In this document: piece after piece, positions 8,263 to 16,937 of the stretch
Layout of the letters: each line of letters starts with the position of its first letter
How positions within the stretch are numbered: the stretch's first letter is position 1
NCBI GenBank assembly: GCA_927798505.1
Contig: CAKMNE010000004.1
Coordinates: 1-24,307 of the forward strand
From: an uncultured Bacteroidales bacterium
Lineage (GTDB): Bacteria > Bacteroidota > Bacteroidia > Bacteroidales > UBA932
Direction: 5' to 3'
Length of the DNA stretch: 24,307 nt
Translations under genes and position numbers: made by a program
The notes under the pieces: model-generated
What the model was told of the DNA's origin: nothing
What the model saw: only the letters and a program-made list of their open reading frames with translations
Database searches by the model: none

Positions 8263-9386
8263 TTCAAAATCGAGTATGCGCAGTCCACAATCACCGCCGC
8301 CGCGTCCGGCAGCGCCATCGAGGCTGCATTCCTTTCCATTTCCGCCAACCTTTCGCTGTCGTGGACGAGAGCCATAGCCCTGTCCATAAGCTGCTGCGGG
8401 GCGTCCGCATCCGCTACCATTTCTGCCGCATCCCTGCTCACCAGAGCCATTGCGTTGTGCCTCTGATGATCCTCTGCCACATTTGGCGAAGGTACGAATA
8501 TACAGGCTTTTCCGCAAGCGCAAATTTCCGAAACCGAGGATGCGCCCGAGCGGGAAACAATCAGGTCGGCCGCAGCATAGGCATAGTCCATCCTGTCGAT
8601 GAAGGCCGACCAGCGTATGTCAGGCAGCTCGCGTCCCTGCATGAAGGCGGCTACCTGCTTTTCGTAGTATTTGCCGCATTGCCAGAGTATTTGCACATCC
8701 TCTCCTGCGGGGCAACCGGCCTCTATCCAGGCCATTACGGTACGGTTGAGGGTGCCGCAGCCAAGGCTGCCGCCCACTATCAGTATATGCTTCTTTCCGG
8801 CATCCAGCCCATAGTGAGCCAGGGCCTGCTCCCTCATCTGCGCTGTGGCGGGGCGAATGGTGGAGCGTATGGGATTGCCGCTCATCACGATTTTTTCAGC
8901 GGGGAAGAAGCGTTCCATGCCCTCGTATGCTACGCAGATCTTGTCCACCTTCCCTGCGAGCATCCGGTTGGTCAGCCCGGCAAATCCGTTCTGCTCCTGG
9001 ATGAGGGATGGGATATGGGCCCGCGTGGCCGCCATCAGCATAGGCGCGCTCGCATAGCCTCCCACGCCCACGGCTATGTCCGGCTTGAACTCCCTTATGA
9101 GCCTGCGTGCCTTCGCCCTGCTGTAGAGTGTTTTGAAAGGCAAGGCTATGTTGTGCACTATGTTCCTGAGGCTGAGCTTGCGCTGCAGGCCGGAAATCGG
9201 AAGGCCCACGATGCGGTAGCCGGCGGCAGGAACCTTTTCCATTTCCATTCTGCCGTTTGCGCCTACAAAGAGCACTTCCGTTTCGGGATTGACCTCCTTG
9301 AAACGGTTTGCAATGGAGATGGCCGGGAATATGTGGCCTCCCGTGCCTCCTCCGCTTATGATTACTCTCAGTTTTCTATATTGCAT
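8259..9386 (-). CDS. murG: UDP-GlcNAc:lipid I GlcNAc transferase MurG
   Basis: MurG converts lipid I to lipid II at the inner face of the cytoplasmic membrane. With the ATG at 9386 the product is 375 residues and starts MQYRKLRVIISGGGTGGHIFPA, the classical N-terminal GGGTGGH motif (12-18). The UDP-GlcNAc-binding stretch RSGASSVSEICACGKACIFVPSP is followed by AEDHQRHNAMAL. A further upstream ATG (9419) would add 11 unsupported residues and a 44-base overlap with ftsW; the chosen one overlaps ftsW by 11 bases. The stop overlaps the murC GTG. Confidence 0.96.
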   Translation of the reverse strand: MQYRKLRVIISGGGTGGHIFPAISIANRFKEVNPETEVLFVGANGRMEMEKVPAAGYRIVGLPISGLQRKLSLRNIVHNIALPFKTLYSRAKARRLIREFKPDIAVGVGGYASAPMLMAATRAHIPSLIQEQNGFAGLTNRMLAGKVDKICVAYEGMERFFPAEKIVMSGNPIRSTIRPATAQMREQALAHYGLDAGKKHILIVGGSLGCGTLNRTVMAWIEAGCPAGEDVQILWQCGKYYEKQVAAFMQGRELPDIRWSAFIDRMDYAYAAADLIVSRSGASSVSEICACGKACIFVPSPNVAEDHQRHNAMALVSRDAAEMVADADAPQQLMDRAMALVHDSERLAEMERNAASMALPDAAAVIVDCAYSILK

Positions 9387-10743
9387 TGTATTCGTCTTTT
9401 TCGAGAAGCTGGTCCTCAAGGTCGGAAATAAGGTTGACGAGAGGGTCTGCGTTCTTTGTCATCTGGTCAACCTTCTTGGCTGAGGTCCGGCTGATGGAGA
9501 GAATGATGCCGAAGGCTATGCTGAAGCAGATGAAGGCCGAGGCTCCGTGGCTCAGCATAGGCAGGGTCTGTCCTGTAAGCAAGCCTAAGTCGCAATTCAC
9601 CAGTATGTGCATGAAAGCCTGCCCTGAAATCAGCAGCACAAGGCCGAACACCGCGCATTGCGCAAAGATGTTGTTGCGGCAACTCTTGACTATCAGCACA
9701 CCCCTTGCCAGAAGCGAGATGTAGAGTATCATCACAATGAGCCCTCCGATCAAGCCGTACTCCTCCACTATGAAACTGAACATATAGTCCTCCGACATAT
9801 CCGGCACTACATATCTCTGGGTGCTCTGTCCCGGACCTTTGCCCAGGCCCTTGCCCTGATGGATTGCAATCCTGGCGCTGTATGGCTGGCGCAGCTTGTC
9901 CAGGGCCTCCTGCCTGGAGGCGGCATCGCCCGCCAGCAGGAATTCCTTTTCGTAATTGTGCGGGGTCAGGCGGGAAATGGCTGTGCCTATGCGCTTGAAT
10001 GGAGGTTTCTCGACCCCTGCATTGGCGGATATCTTGTATATCCCGAAAAGGCAGAGCACCACTACCAAAAGCCCCGAAACAAGAAGACCGGCCTCCTTCC
10101 ATTCTCCCGTCCCGACAACCATAGTGCAGGCCATGATGCCGGCAATGAAGGCAGCGGCACTGTTGGAACCCTTCATTACCATTACGAAGATAAGCCCGAG
10201 TGGAATGTAGAGAACAATCATCCTGCGGACGAAGTCCTTCTTCAGCCAGCCCAGGTTCTTCATCCCGGAGAGTTTGTCCAGGAGCTTGAATTCCCCGTTC
10301 TTGAGTTTGTCGACACCCCAGGCGGAGTACATAACCATAGCTACCTTCACCACCTCGAACACATGCAGCTGTTTGGTGCCTATTTTGAGGAAGCGCACGG
10401 CGCCGTTGATTTCCGGGGCCCTGATGGGACCGATTCCGCCCAAATCCAGAATCAGCAGCAGACAGAAAGACAGCACCAGGCCCAGCCAGGACCATTTTCT
10501 GAGGAACTCTGGGCCGAGGAAGAAATAGGTGAACAGCAGCAGCCCCAGGCCGATGAGCATAACTATCAGCTGGTCCTTGACTATGTCCAGACGGCTGACC
10601 TCGGCCGTGGTGAGACGGGAAGAGGACGAGAAGATGAAGATTACGGACAGCAGCATCAGCAGGAGCACGATAATCCAGACCACTTTGTCACCCTTGACGT
10701 GGTCCATGAAATTCCATAATTTCTTGGATGAGGAACTGGTCAT
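9376..10743 (-). CDS. ftsW: Septal peptidoglycan polymerase FtsW (SEDS family)
   Basis: FtsW is the SEDS glycosyltransferase that polymerises lipid II at the septum together with FtsI. The ATG at 10743 lies 4 bases after the murD stop and gives 455 residues with about ten hydrophobic segments and a large loop containing PPFKRIGTAISRLTP and GPGQSTQRYVVPDMSEDYMFSFIVEEYG, the usual FtsW loop. The final conserved part is TGQTLPMLSHGASAF followed by GIILSISR. Two spots look divergent: the usual QPSE-like motif reads HVFE, and the GGS after LPxxSxG reads GAS. An upstream ATG at 10812 would extend 23 residues into murD. Position between murD and murG supports FtsW rather than RodA. Confidence 0.92.
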   Translation of the reverse strand: MTSSSSKKLWNFMDHVKGDKVVWIIVLLLMLLSVIFIFSSSSRLTTAEVSRLDIVKDQLIVMLIGLGLLLFTYFFLGPEFLRKWSWLGLVLSFCLLLILDLGGIGPIRAPEINGAVRFLKIGTKQLHVFEVVKVAMVMYSAWGVDKLKNGEFKLLDKLSGMKNLGWLKKDFVRRMIVLYIPLGLIFVMVMKGSNSAAAFIAGIMACTMVVGTGEWKEAGLLVSGLLVVVLCLFGIYKISANAGVEKPPFKRIGTAISRLTPHNYEKEFLLAGDAASRQEALDKLRQPYSARIAIHQGKGLGKGPGQSTQRYVVPDMSEDYMFSFIVEEYGLIGGLIVMILYISLLARGVLIVKSCRNNIFAQCAVFGLVLLISGQAFMHILVNCDLGLLTGQTLPMLSHGASAFICFSIAFGIILSISRTSAKKVDQMTKNADPLVNLISDLEDQLLEKDEYNAI

Positions 10744-10747
10744 AGCA

Positions 10748-12088
10748 TTACAGATTGCGTACGGCGTCCTTGAATCTTTCGCCACGGTCCTCGTAGCTGG
10801 TGAAAAGGTCAAAACTTGCGCAGCAAGGGCTGAGCAGCACTACATCCCCCGGATTTGCAAGGCTTGCACAGGTTTTCACGCACTCTTCGGCCGAGCGGGT
10901 ATCCACCATATTCTCCTTTCCCACTATGCCTTCGAAGGCTTCGTGGATTTTTCTGTTGTCAACGCCCAGGCAGACTATCTTGCGAACCTTCTGCCTTACA
11001 AGATCGTTCAGCACGCTGTAGTCGTTGCCCTTGTCGGTGCCTCCCACTATCCATACCACAGGTCTGGTCTGGCAATCCAGCGCATACCATGCAGCATCTA
11101 CGTTTGTTGCCTTGGAATCGTTGATATAGAGTACGTCCCTGATGCTCAGCACCGGCTCCAGCCTGTGCTCAATCGGCTGGAAGGTCTTCAGGGAGTTGCG
11201 TATTATGCCGTTGCCAATGCCGGCCGCTTTGGCGGCCAGGGCTGCGGCCATGGAGTTGTAGAGGTTGTGCTTTCCTCCGAGGGCCAGTTCGTTGACATAG
11301 AATTCCGACTCGTCCTCCTTGTATTTCATCACAATCCTGCGGTCCTGTACATAGGCTCCCTGCGCCACTTCCTTTTCCTGTGAAAACGGCAGCATCTTGG
11401 CCTGGGTGATGATTTTGTCCAGGTGGCCTATGGTTACGGCATCGTCGGAGTCGAAGATGAAGCAGTCGTCAGGCCCGAGATTCCGGATGATGCGGAACTT
11501 GGATTTCACATAGTTTTCCAGATTGTAGTCGTACCTGTCCAGATGGTCCGGGGTGATATTGGTGAGAATTGCGATGTCAGGCCTGAAATCGAAACAGCCG
11601 TCCAGTTGGAAGCTGCTGATTTCCAACACATAATAGTCGTGATGCTCGGTTGCGACCTGAAGTGCGTAGCTCTTTCCTATGTTTCCTCCCAGGCCCACGT
11701 TAAGACCGGCCTGCTTCAGGAGGTAGTAGATCAGGGAAGTAGTGGTGGTCTTGCCGTTCGAACCGGTAATGCATATTTTCTTCGCGTTGTCATAGCGCGC
11801 CGCGAACTCGATTTCGGAGATTATATGGGTGCCCTGAGCCTCCAGTTTCTTCACTATAGGCACAGAGTAGGGTATGCCCGGGCTTTTGACGACCTCGTCA
11901 GCGTTCAAAATCAGCGCTTCCGTGTGGCCGCCTTCTTCATAGGCAATATCCCAATGCTCAAGAATATCCTTGTATTCCTGCTTGATGCTCCCATTGTCGG
12001 AAAGGAAGACATCGAAGCCCTTGACTTTTGCGAGGACAGCGGCACCTGCGCCGCTTTCAGCTCCTCCCAGTACTACTATTCTGGACAT
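10748..12088 (-). CDS. murD: UDP-MurNAc-L-Ala-D-Glu ligase MurD
   Basis: MurD adds D-glutamate to UDP-MurNAc-L-Ala. The 446-residue product starts with a Rossmann-type strand MSRIVVLGGAESGAG, has the ATP loop GSNGKTT (109-115), LGGNIGKS (133-140), the NITPDHLDRY segment (177-186) and the probable carbamylated lysine K197 in YVKSKFRI. The C-terminal domain includes NDSKATNVDAA. The start is 3 bases after mraY and the end 4 bases before ftsW. All expected Mur-ligase landmarks are present and nothing looks broken. Confidence 0.96.
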   Translation of the reverse strand: MSRIVVLGGAESGAGAAVLAKVKGFDVFLSDNGSIKQEYKDILEHWDIAYEEGGHTEALILNADEVVKSPGIPYSVPIVKKLEAQGTHIISEIEFAARYDNAKKICITGSNGKTTTTSLIYYLLKQAGLNVGLGGNIGKSYALQVATEHHDYYVLEISSFQLDGCFDFRPDIAILTNITPDHLDRYDYNLENYVKSKFRIIRNLGPDDCFIFDSDDAVTIGHLDKIITQAKMLPFSQEKEVAQGAYVQDRRIVMKYKEDESEFYVNELALGGKHNLYNSMAAALAAKAAGIGNGIIRNSLKTFQPIEHRLEPVLSIRDVLYINDSKATNVDAAWYALDCQTRPVVWIVGGTDKGNDYSVLNDLVRQKVRKIVCLGVDNRKIHEAFEGIVGKENMVDTRSAEECVKTCASLANPGDVVLLSPCCASFDLFTSYEDRGERFKDAVRNL

Positions 12089-12091
12089 GAA

Positions 12092-13321
12092 TTATCTGAT
12101 TTTCAATAAAGCGAGAGTGCTGACTGCAAGCACTATTCCTATAAGCCAGAAACGGGTGACTATCTTTGCTTCAGGAATGTTCTGTTTCTGGAAATGATGA
12201 TGTATAGGGGCCATCCTGAAGAGTCTTCGGCCCTCCCCGTATTTCTTCTTTGTGTATCTGAACCATCCTCTCTGCAGTATCACTGAAACGCTCTCCACGA
12301 GGAAGATGCCGCAGAGGATGGGAAGCAGCAGTTCCTTTCGGATGAGCACGGCGCTGACGCCTATTATGCCGCCCACCATAAGGCTGCCCGTATCTCCCAT
12401 AAACACCTGGGCAGGGTAGGCATTGTACCAGAGGAAGCCTACCAGCGCACCTACGAAAGCGGAAAGGAATACCGCGATTTCGCCCGATGCCGGGATGTAC
12501 ATTATGTTGAGGTAGCTGGCATTAAGCACATTGCCTCCGAGCCAGGCCAACACGCCCAGCACCACCGCCACTATGGCCGAAGTGCCCGCCGAAAGTCCGT
12601 CCATTCCGTCAGTAAGGTTGGCTCCGTTGGAGCAGGCGAGAAGGATGAATATGATGACCAGCGCATAGATGGCCCATTTGCAATACCATCCCATCGTGCC
12701 TTTGAAAGGGGAGAGGAACTTGTAGTCGAACTCGTGGTTCTTCACGAACGGGATAGTGGTCTTGGTGCTCTTGACCACGTCTTCCTGAATCTTCTGTCCT
12801 TCCACCACTTCCGTCTGAGAGTCGTCTGAAGGCTGGGTGACCTGCTCGCGAACCACTATTTCAGGAGAGAAGCATACGGTTGCGGCAATGATGACTCCCA
12901 GCAGGAACTGTCCGGCGAGCTTGCGGCCTTCGCTGAGTCCGTTCTTGTTGTGCCTGAAGACCTTGATGTAGTCGTCTGCAAAGCCCAGCGCTCCGCACCA
13001 CACCGTGGTCAGAAGCAGCAGCTGTATGTAGATGTTCCCAAGGTCGCAAAGCAGCAGTACGGCTGCCAGCAGGGCAACAAGAATGATTATTCCGCCCATG
13101 GTCGGGGTGCCTGTCTTGGCCATCTGGCCTTCCAGCCCGAGGTCGCGTATGGTCTCGCCTATCTGCTTGCGCTGAAGCCAGGCAATCACCCTTTTGCCGA
13201 AGAAAAGTGCTACAAGCATGGCAATTACATTGGCTGCAATGGCCCTGAAGGACAGGTAGTTCATCAGGCCCTGTCCCGGTATGTCGAAATCCTTGAGTTT
13301 ATCGAAGAGATAGTAAAGCAT
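12092..13321 (-). CDS. mraY: Phospho-MurNAc-pentapeptide transferase MraY
   Basis: MraY transfers phospho-MurNAc-pentapeptide to undecaprenyl phosphate, making lipid I in the membrane. The 409-residue protein has about ten membrane segments, the aspartate pair D116-D117 in GFADDYIK, the NLTDGMDGL motif (235-243), MGDTGS (308-313) and the HHH loop (374-376). It is longer than E. coli MraY (360) because of a roughly 50-residue polar insertion between membrane segments (about 155-208, rich in Q, D, E, T). Such an insertion, as far as recalled, is usual for Bacteroidota MraY. Gaps to murE and murD are 3 bases each. Confidence 0.96.
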   Translation of the reverse strand: MLYYLFDKLKDFDIPGQGLMNYLSFRAIAANVIAMLVALFFGKRVIAWLQRKQIGETIRDLGLEGQMAKTGTPTMGGIIILVALLAAVLLLCDLGNIYIQLLLLTTVWCGALGFADDYIKVFRHNKNGLSEGRKLAGQFLLGVIIAATVCFSPEIVVREQVTQPSDDSQTEVVEGQKIQEDVVKSTKTTIPFVKNHEFDYKFLSPFKGTMGWYCKWAIYALVIIFILLACSNGANLTDGMDGLSAGTSAIVAVVLGVLAWLGGNVLNASYLNIMYIPASGEIAVFLSAFVGALVGFLWYNAYPAQVFMGDTGSLMVGGIIGVSAVLIRKELLLPILCGIFLVESVSVILQRGWFRYTKKKYGEGRRLFRMAPIHHHFQKQNIPEAKIVTRFWLIGIVLAVSTLALLKIR

Positions 13322-13324
13322 CTG

Positions 13325-14731
13325 TTATTGCATCATTTGTTCAAACATCTCGGCGCAAATTTCCCTTTCGTCGAAATGCTCTTTTCCTTTGTCTGTAATC
13401 TGATAGGTCTCGTGACCCTTGCCGGCAAGCAGAATCACCGCGCCGGGTGCGGAAAAGCTCAGTGCCGCCCTGATGGCTTCCCTGCGGTCGGCCATGCAGA
13501 TGGCCTTTGCCCTGCCGGCAGGGGAGAAGCCTGTGCATATTTCCGCCATTATGTCTTCAGTTTTTTCGCTGCGGCTGTTGTCCGCGCTCACTATGATTCT
13601 GTCCGCGTACTTTTCGGCCACAGCCGCCATCTCGGCCCTTTTGCTGCGGTCGCGGTCGCCGCCGCAGCCGAACAGGCAAACCAGTTCCCGTCCGGGTTCC
13701 ACTTCGCGCAGGGTTTCCAGAACGTGCTCCAGGGCATCCGGGGTATGGGCGTAGTCGATAACCACCGTCTTCGATGACGGTCCCGCCAAAGTCTCCAGCC
13801 TTCCGGGAGCGGAGTGCAGCGCGCTGATGCCTACAAGGGTTTCCTCCCTGTCTGCACCCAGGGCGAGCGCGGCACAGTAGATTGCGAGTATGTTGTAGGC
13901 GTTGTGCTCGCCTATGAGTCTGGTCCATACCTCGGTGCCGTCCAGACGCAGCAACATTCCCTCCATGCTCTGCTCCACTATGCGCGCGCTGTGGTCAGCC
14001 GCCTTGCGAAGCGAGTAGCTCATCACGCTGGCCGCTGTGTTCTGGACCATTACCATACCGTTGCGGTCATCCACATTGACTATGGCCACGGCGTCCTTGG
14101 ACAGCTTGTCGAAGAACATCTTCTTGCACCTCAGGTACTCGGCGAAACTGCCGTGGTAGTCGAGATGGTCATGGGTAAGGTTTGAGAATATTCCGACGTT
14201 GAAATCGAGGAAGTCCGTGCGGTGCTGCTCCACTCCTATGGAGCTGACCTCCATGAAGCAGAACTCACATCCGGCCTGAACCATCTCTGCCATAAGGGAA
14301 TTGATGGTAATCGGGTCGGCGGTGGTGTTGACGGCTTCGCTTTCCCTGGAGCCCACGAAGTTGGCAATGGTGGAGAGCAGCCCGCACTCGTAGCCCATGG
14401 CTCTGAACAGATGGTAGAGCAGGGTCACGGTGGTGGTCTTGCCGTTGGTGCCGGTTATGCCGACCAGCTTGAGCTGGCGGGATGGGTGGCCGTAAAAGGC
14501 GTCCGCCATTCTGGCCAGTCCCTCGCGGTCTGTCTCGACTGCGGCGACGGCTCCTTTCGAGAGCGCGTCAGAGACGAAGTCGCGCCCGTCCGCCGCAGTG
14601 CCCCGCACTGCGATGAAAAGGGAGCCCGGGAGGGCCTTCCTGGAGTCGCAGCATATGCTGCTCACTTCAGTGCCGGCTTCTCCGCAAAGCAACGTGGCCT
14701 TGCTTCCCTGTATGATCTCAGATATTTTCAT
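13325..14731 (-). CDS. murE: UDP-MurNAc-tripeptide synthetase MurE (probably meso-diaminopimelate-adding)
   Basis: MurE adds the third amino acid of the peptidoglycan stem. The 468-residue protein has the ATP loop GTNGKTT (94-100), THDHLDYHG (186-194), the likely carbamylated lysine K203, and GKGHE (437-441). The substrate-selecting motif is DNSR (384-387) where DNPR is usual in diaminopimelate-adding enzymes. The arginine that contacts meso-diaminopimelate is kept, so this specificity is still the best guess, but the Pro to Ser change is unusual. The start overlaps ftsI by 14 bases and the end is 3 bases from mraY. Confidence 0.94.
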   Translation of the reverse strand: MKISEIIQGSKATLLCGEAGTEVSSICCDSRKALPGSLFIAVRGTAADGRDFVSDALSKGAVAAVETDREGLARMADAFYGHPSRQLKLVGITGTNGKTTTVTLLYHLFRAMGYECGLLSTIANFVGSRESEAVNTTADPITINSLMAEMVQAGCEFCFMEVSSIGVEQHRTDFLDFNVGIFSNLTHDHLDYHGSFAEYLRCKKMFFDKLSKDAVAIVNVDDRNGMVMVQNTAASVMSYSLRKAADHSARIVEQSMEGMLLRLDGTEVWTRLIGEHNAYNILAIYCAALALGADREETLVGISALHSAPGRLETLAGPSSKTVVIDYAHTPDALEHVLETLREVEPGRELVCLFGCGGDRDRSKRAEMAAVAEKYADRIIVSADNSRSEKTEDIMAEICTGFSPAGRAKAICMADRREAIRAALSFSAPGAVILLAGKGHETYQITDKGKEHFDEREICAEMFEQMMQ

Positions 14732-16586
14732 TCCAGTATGGATCGATGTCGTAAATGCTGTTTATTATGTCCCTGACCACCTTTACCGGTATCACTCCAC
14801 CAAAGAAATCCTTTTTGGTCATCTTTGTGTAGATGGTGCAGATAATCGAGTACTGCGGGTCCTCGGATGGGAAGAAGCCCACGAAGGTGCCCTGTTGCTT
14901 GTGGCCTTCAGGACCTGTGTATTTTCCTTTATCCCATATGTTTGCGGTGCCGGTTTTTCCTGAAACCTGACATTTCGCGTGCCCCAGCCTCCAGGCTGTG
15001 CCCTCCTTGTCGGTAACGGCAGAAAGGGCTTCTGTAATCATTTCAGCCGTGCTTTCCTTGCATATGCAGGGATTGAGCACGGAGGGTCCGAATTTTTCAA
15101 TCACCTTGCCGTCTTTCTCAATGTCCTCGACCAGGTAGGGCTTCATCATCTTGCCCTTGTTTGCGATGGCATTGTAGTAGGTCAGCAGGTGCATAGGGGT
15201 AACGCCGACTCCATAGCCCATAGCCACCTGTCCGAGATCGTTCTTGTGCCATCCCTTGTCAGAAGGCTTGCGTATGGATGGAGTGGTTATGGGTTCGAAC
15301 ACATCGAAATCAAAGGAAGTGCCGAGCTGGTATTGGAACAGCCTGCCTATGAATTCCTCCGGCCTGTCCTCATAGCCCGATATGGCAAGGTAGCGGAAGG
15401 CGTTGTTGGAAGAAACGGCCACGCAGTAGCGCAGAGGGATGTTCTCCGTATGATGCTTCTTCTGGTAATCCGTCAGGTGCTTGTCTATTCCATAGGCCTT
15501 CTCGTAGCCCTTGACATATCCTCCGTTGCAGGGAATGGTTTGGTCGAGGGAAGTCACAAGTCCGTCTTCGATTGCTGTCATCAGGGTGGTGATTTTCCAT
15601 ACCGAACCCGGCTCGCCCTGCCTGAGGACGGCCACATTGTTGCTCTCGTACCAGTTGCCCGTCTCGGCGTCCCTTACCAGGTTGACCATAGCTTTTACGG
15701 CTCCGGTCTTTACCTCCATCAGTACGCAGCACGCTTCTTCAAGGTCCTGCTCGTCGGTGATGTAGCGGCGCAGCGACATATCCGTTATGTCCTGATAGTC
15801 TATGTTGAGGGTGGTGCGCACATCGTTGCCGTCAACCGAGGCTACGAAGGTGCTGTCGAAGTCGCGTATGTATCCCATGTCGGTCTGCTTGACATAGTAT
15901 TTGCCGGCAGTGCCGTGCAGGGTGTAGTTGAACTTGCCGTCGATCCCGCTGTAGTGGCTTTCCTTTTCGTTCTCCATTATGCTGCCCAGAGTCCTGCGCG
16001 CCAGATTCCCATACGGATACCTGCGGGTAGGGACGGGCTCCACCCACACTCCTCCCTTGTTCCTGCCTTTGTTGGCGAGAGGGAAGGTTTTAAGCCTTTC
16101 CCACTGTTCCTTTTCTATCGGCTTGCCCAGCTTAAGGCTGCGGCTGCCCTTGTCGTAGGCTGACAGAATCTTCTGCTCATACCAGGCGGCGTTTTTGCCT
16201 TGTGCGGCGAAGACTTCCTCAAGTCCCTTGGACAGGAGGGAGACCTGGTGCTTCCACGCCGCTATGCTGTCCCTGCGATTGCTCGGCTTGAGCTTTTTGA
16301 ATTCGGCATCGCGGACCCGGCAGTCGATATAGACCTGGTAGCGGGGGAAGGACATGGCCAGAGGCCTGCCGTCATCCGAAAGTATGCTGCCGCGGTTGGG
16401 TTCGAGGATTACAGGCTTGACGGACTGGGTAAGCTGACGCTCGATTCTGGGATTGGGCTGCCAGGCATATTGCAGGTACAGCACACGCACGACCACAAAT
16501 ACGCTCAAGGCAAGGACAATCAGGTAGAAAATGTAAAGTACCATTCCTACCCTGTCGTTCGTGTTCTTTCTGTCTTTTGCCATCAT
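14718..16586 (-). CDS. ftsI: Division-specific penicillin-binding protein (FtsI/PBP3-like transpeptidase)
   Basis: FtsI is the septal D,D-transpeptidase that works with FtsW. The 622-residue product has one N-terminal membrane segment (about 15-38), a PBP dimerisation region with EPNRGSILSDDGRPLA (62-77) and a transpeptidase domain. The active-site motifs are S328-V-W-K331 (SxxK, preceded by GEPG), S392-S-N394 (SxN) and K544-T-G546 (KTG). The second SxxK position is often Thr/Met and the third often Phe; Val-Trp here is unusual but keeps the catalytic Ser and Lys. No C-terminal PASTA domain is visible: the protein ends soon after the transpeptidase fold. The start overlaps ftsL by 4 bases. 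Position between ftsL and murE supports FtsI over other class B PBPs. Confidence 0.94.
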   Translation of the reverse strand: MMAKDRKNTNDRVGMVLYIFYLIVLALSVFVVVRVLYLQYAWQPNPRIERQLTQSVKPVILEPNRGSILSDDGRPLAMSFPRYQVYIDCRVRDAEFKKLKPSNRRDSIAAWKHQVSLLSKGLEEVFAAQGKNAAWYEQKILSAYDKGSRSLKLGKPIEKEQWERLKTFPLANKGRNKGGVWVEPVPTRRYPYGNLARRTLGSIMENEKESHYSGIDGKFNYTLHGTAGKYYVKQTDMGYIRDFDSTFVASVDGNDVRTTLNIDYQDITDMSLRRYITDEQDLEEACCVLMEVKTGAVKAMVNLVRDAETGNWYESNNVAVLRQGEPGSVWKITTLMTAIEDGLVTSLDQTIPCNGGYVKGYEKAYGIDKHLTDYQKKHHTENIPLRYCVAVSSNNAFRYLAISGYEDRPEEFIGRLFQYQLGTSFDFDVFEPITTPSIRKPSDKGWHKNDLGQVAMGYGVGVTPMHLLTYYNAIANKGKMMKPYLVEDIEKDGKVIEKFGPSVLNPCICKESTAEMITEALSAVTDKEGTAWRLGHAKCQVSGKTGTANIWDKGKYTGPEGHKQQGTFVGFFPSEDPQYSIICTIYTKMTKKDFFGGVIPVKVVRDIINSIYDIDPYWNENI

Positions 16587-16936
16587 TTAACCCTTTTTGC
16601 CGGCCGGGTTGCATCCCTCAGGTCCGACCCCATGCTTATCAATCTTTTTTCCACTTCGGTGCGTCTGGTAGCTTTCGAAAGCTCGAAGGTGAGCACCGTT
16701 ATCGTATCCTGCTGCGCCTTGATTGTCAACCTGTTTCTCTGAACTTTGGTCAAAGTGTTGTCAATCAGGAGGCTTATCCATATTGTGGCTGCGACCAGCA
16801 GGCAGCAGGATGCAATATGGATGAAGTAGCGCCCTATGTTGAGCCTAAGCAGGAATTCCCCCTTGAGTATGGCCTGGAAACTGTTTTTGAGCAGTGTCCA
16901 TATATCCTTGAACCGGAACTTCTTTTTCTCTTCCAT
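16583..16936 (-). CDS. ftsL: FtsL-like small bitopic division protein
   Basis: The 117-residue product has a basic N-terminal cytoplasmic part (1-35), one membrane segment (about 37-58, HIASCCLLVAATIWISLLI) and a polar, heptad-like helix (about 60-98) that could form a coiled coil. This is the topology of FtsL, which forms a complex with FtsQ and FtsB and activates FtsW-FtsI. It starts 1 base after the rsmH stop and overlaps ftsI by 4 bases, exactly the slot ftsL occupies in dcw clusters. FtsL sequences are poorly conserved, so the name rests on size, topology and position. Confidence 0.78.
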   Translation of the reverse strand: MEEKKKFRFKDIWTLLKNSFQAILKGEFLLRLNIGRYFIHIASCCLLVAATIWISLLIDNTLTKVQRNRLTIKAQQDTITVLTFELSKATRRTEVEKRLISMGSDLRDATRPAKRVK

Positions 16937-16937
16937 T

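Noticed and set aside
8263..8523. N-terminal extension of MurC by 87 residues
   Set aside because: It lies wholly inside murG, is Gly/Arg-rich, and the Rossmann motif expected at the very N-terminus begins right after the GTG at 8262.
8361..9431. 356-residue plus-strand reading frame opposite murG
   Set aside because: Shadow of murG codon use; no domain or promoter is seen.
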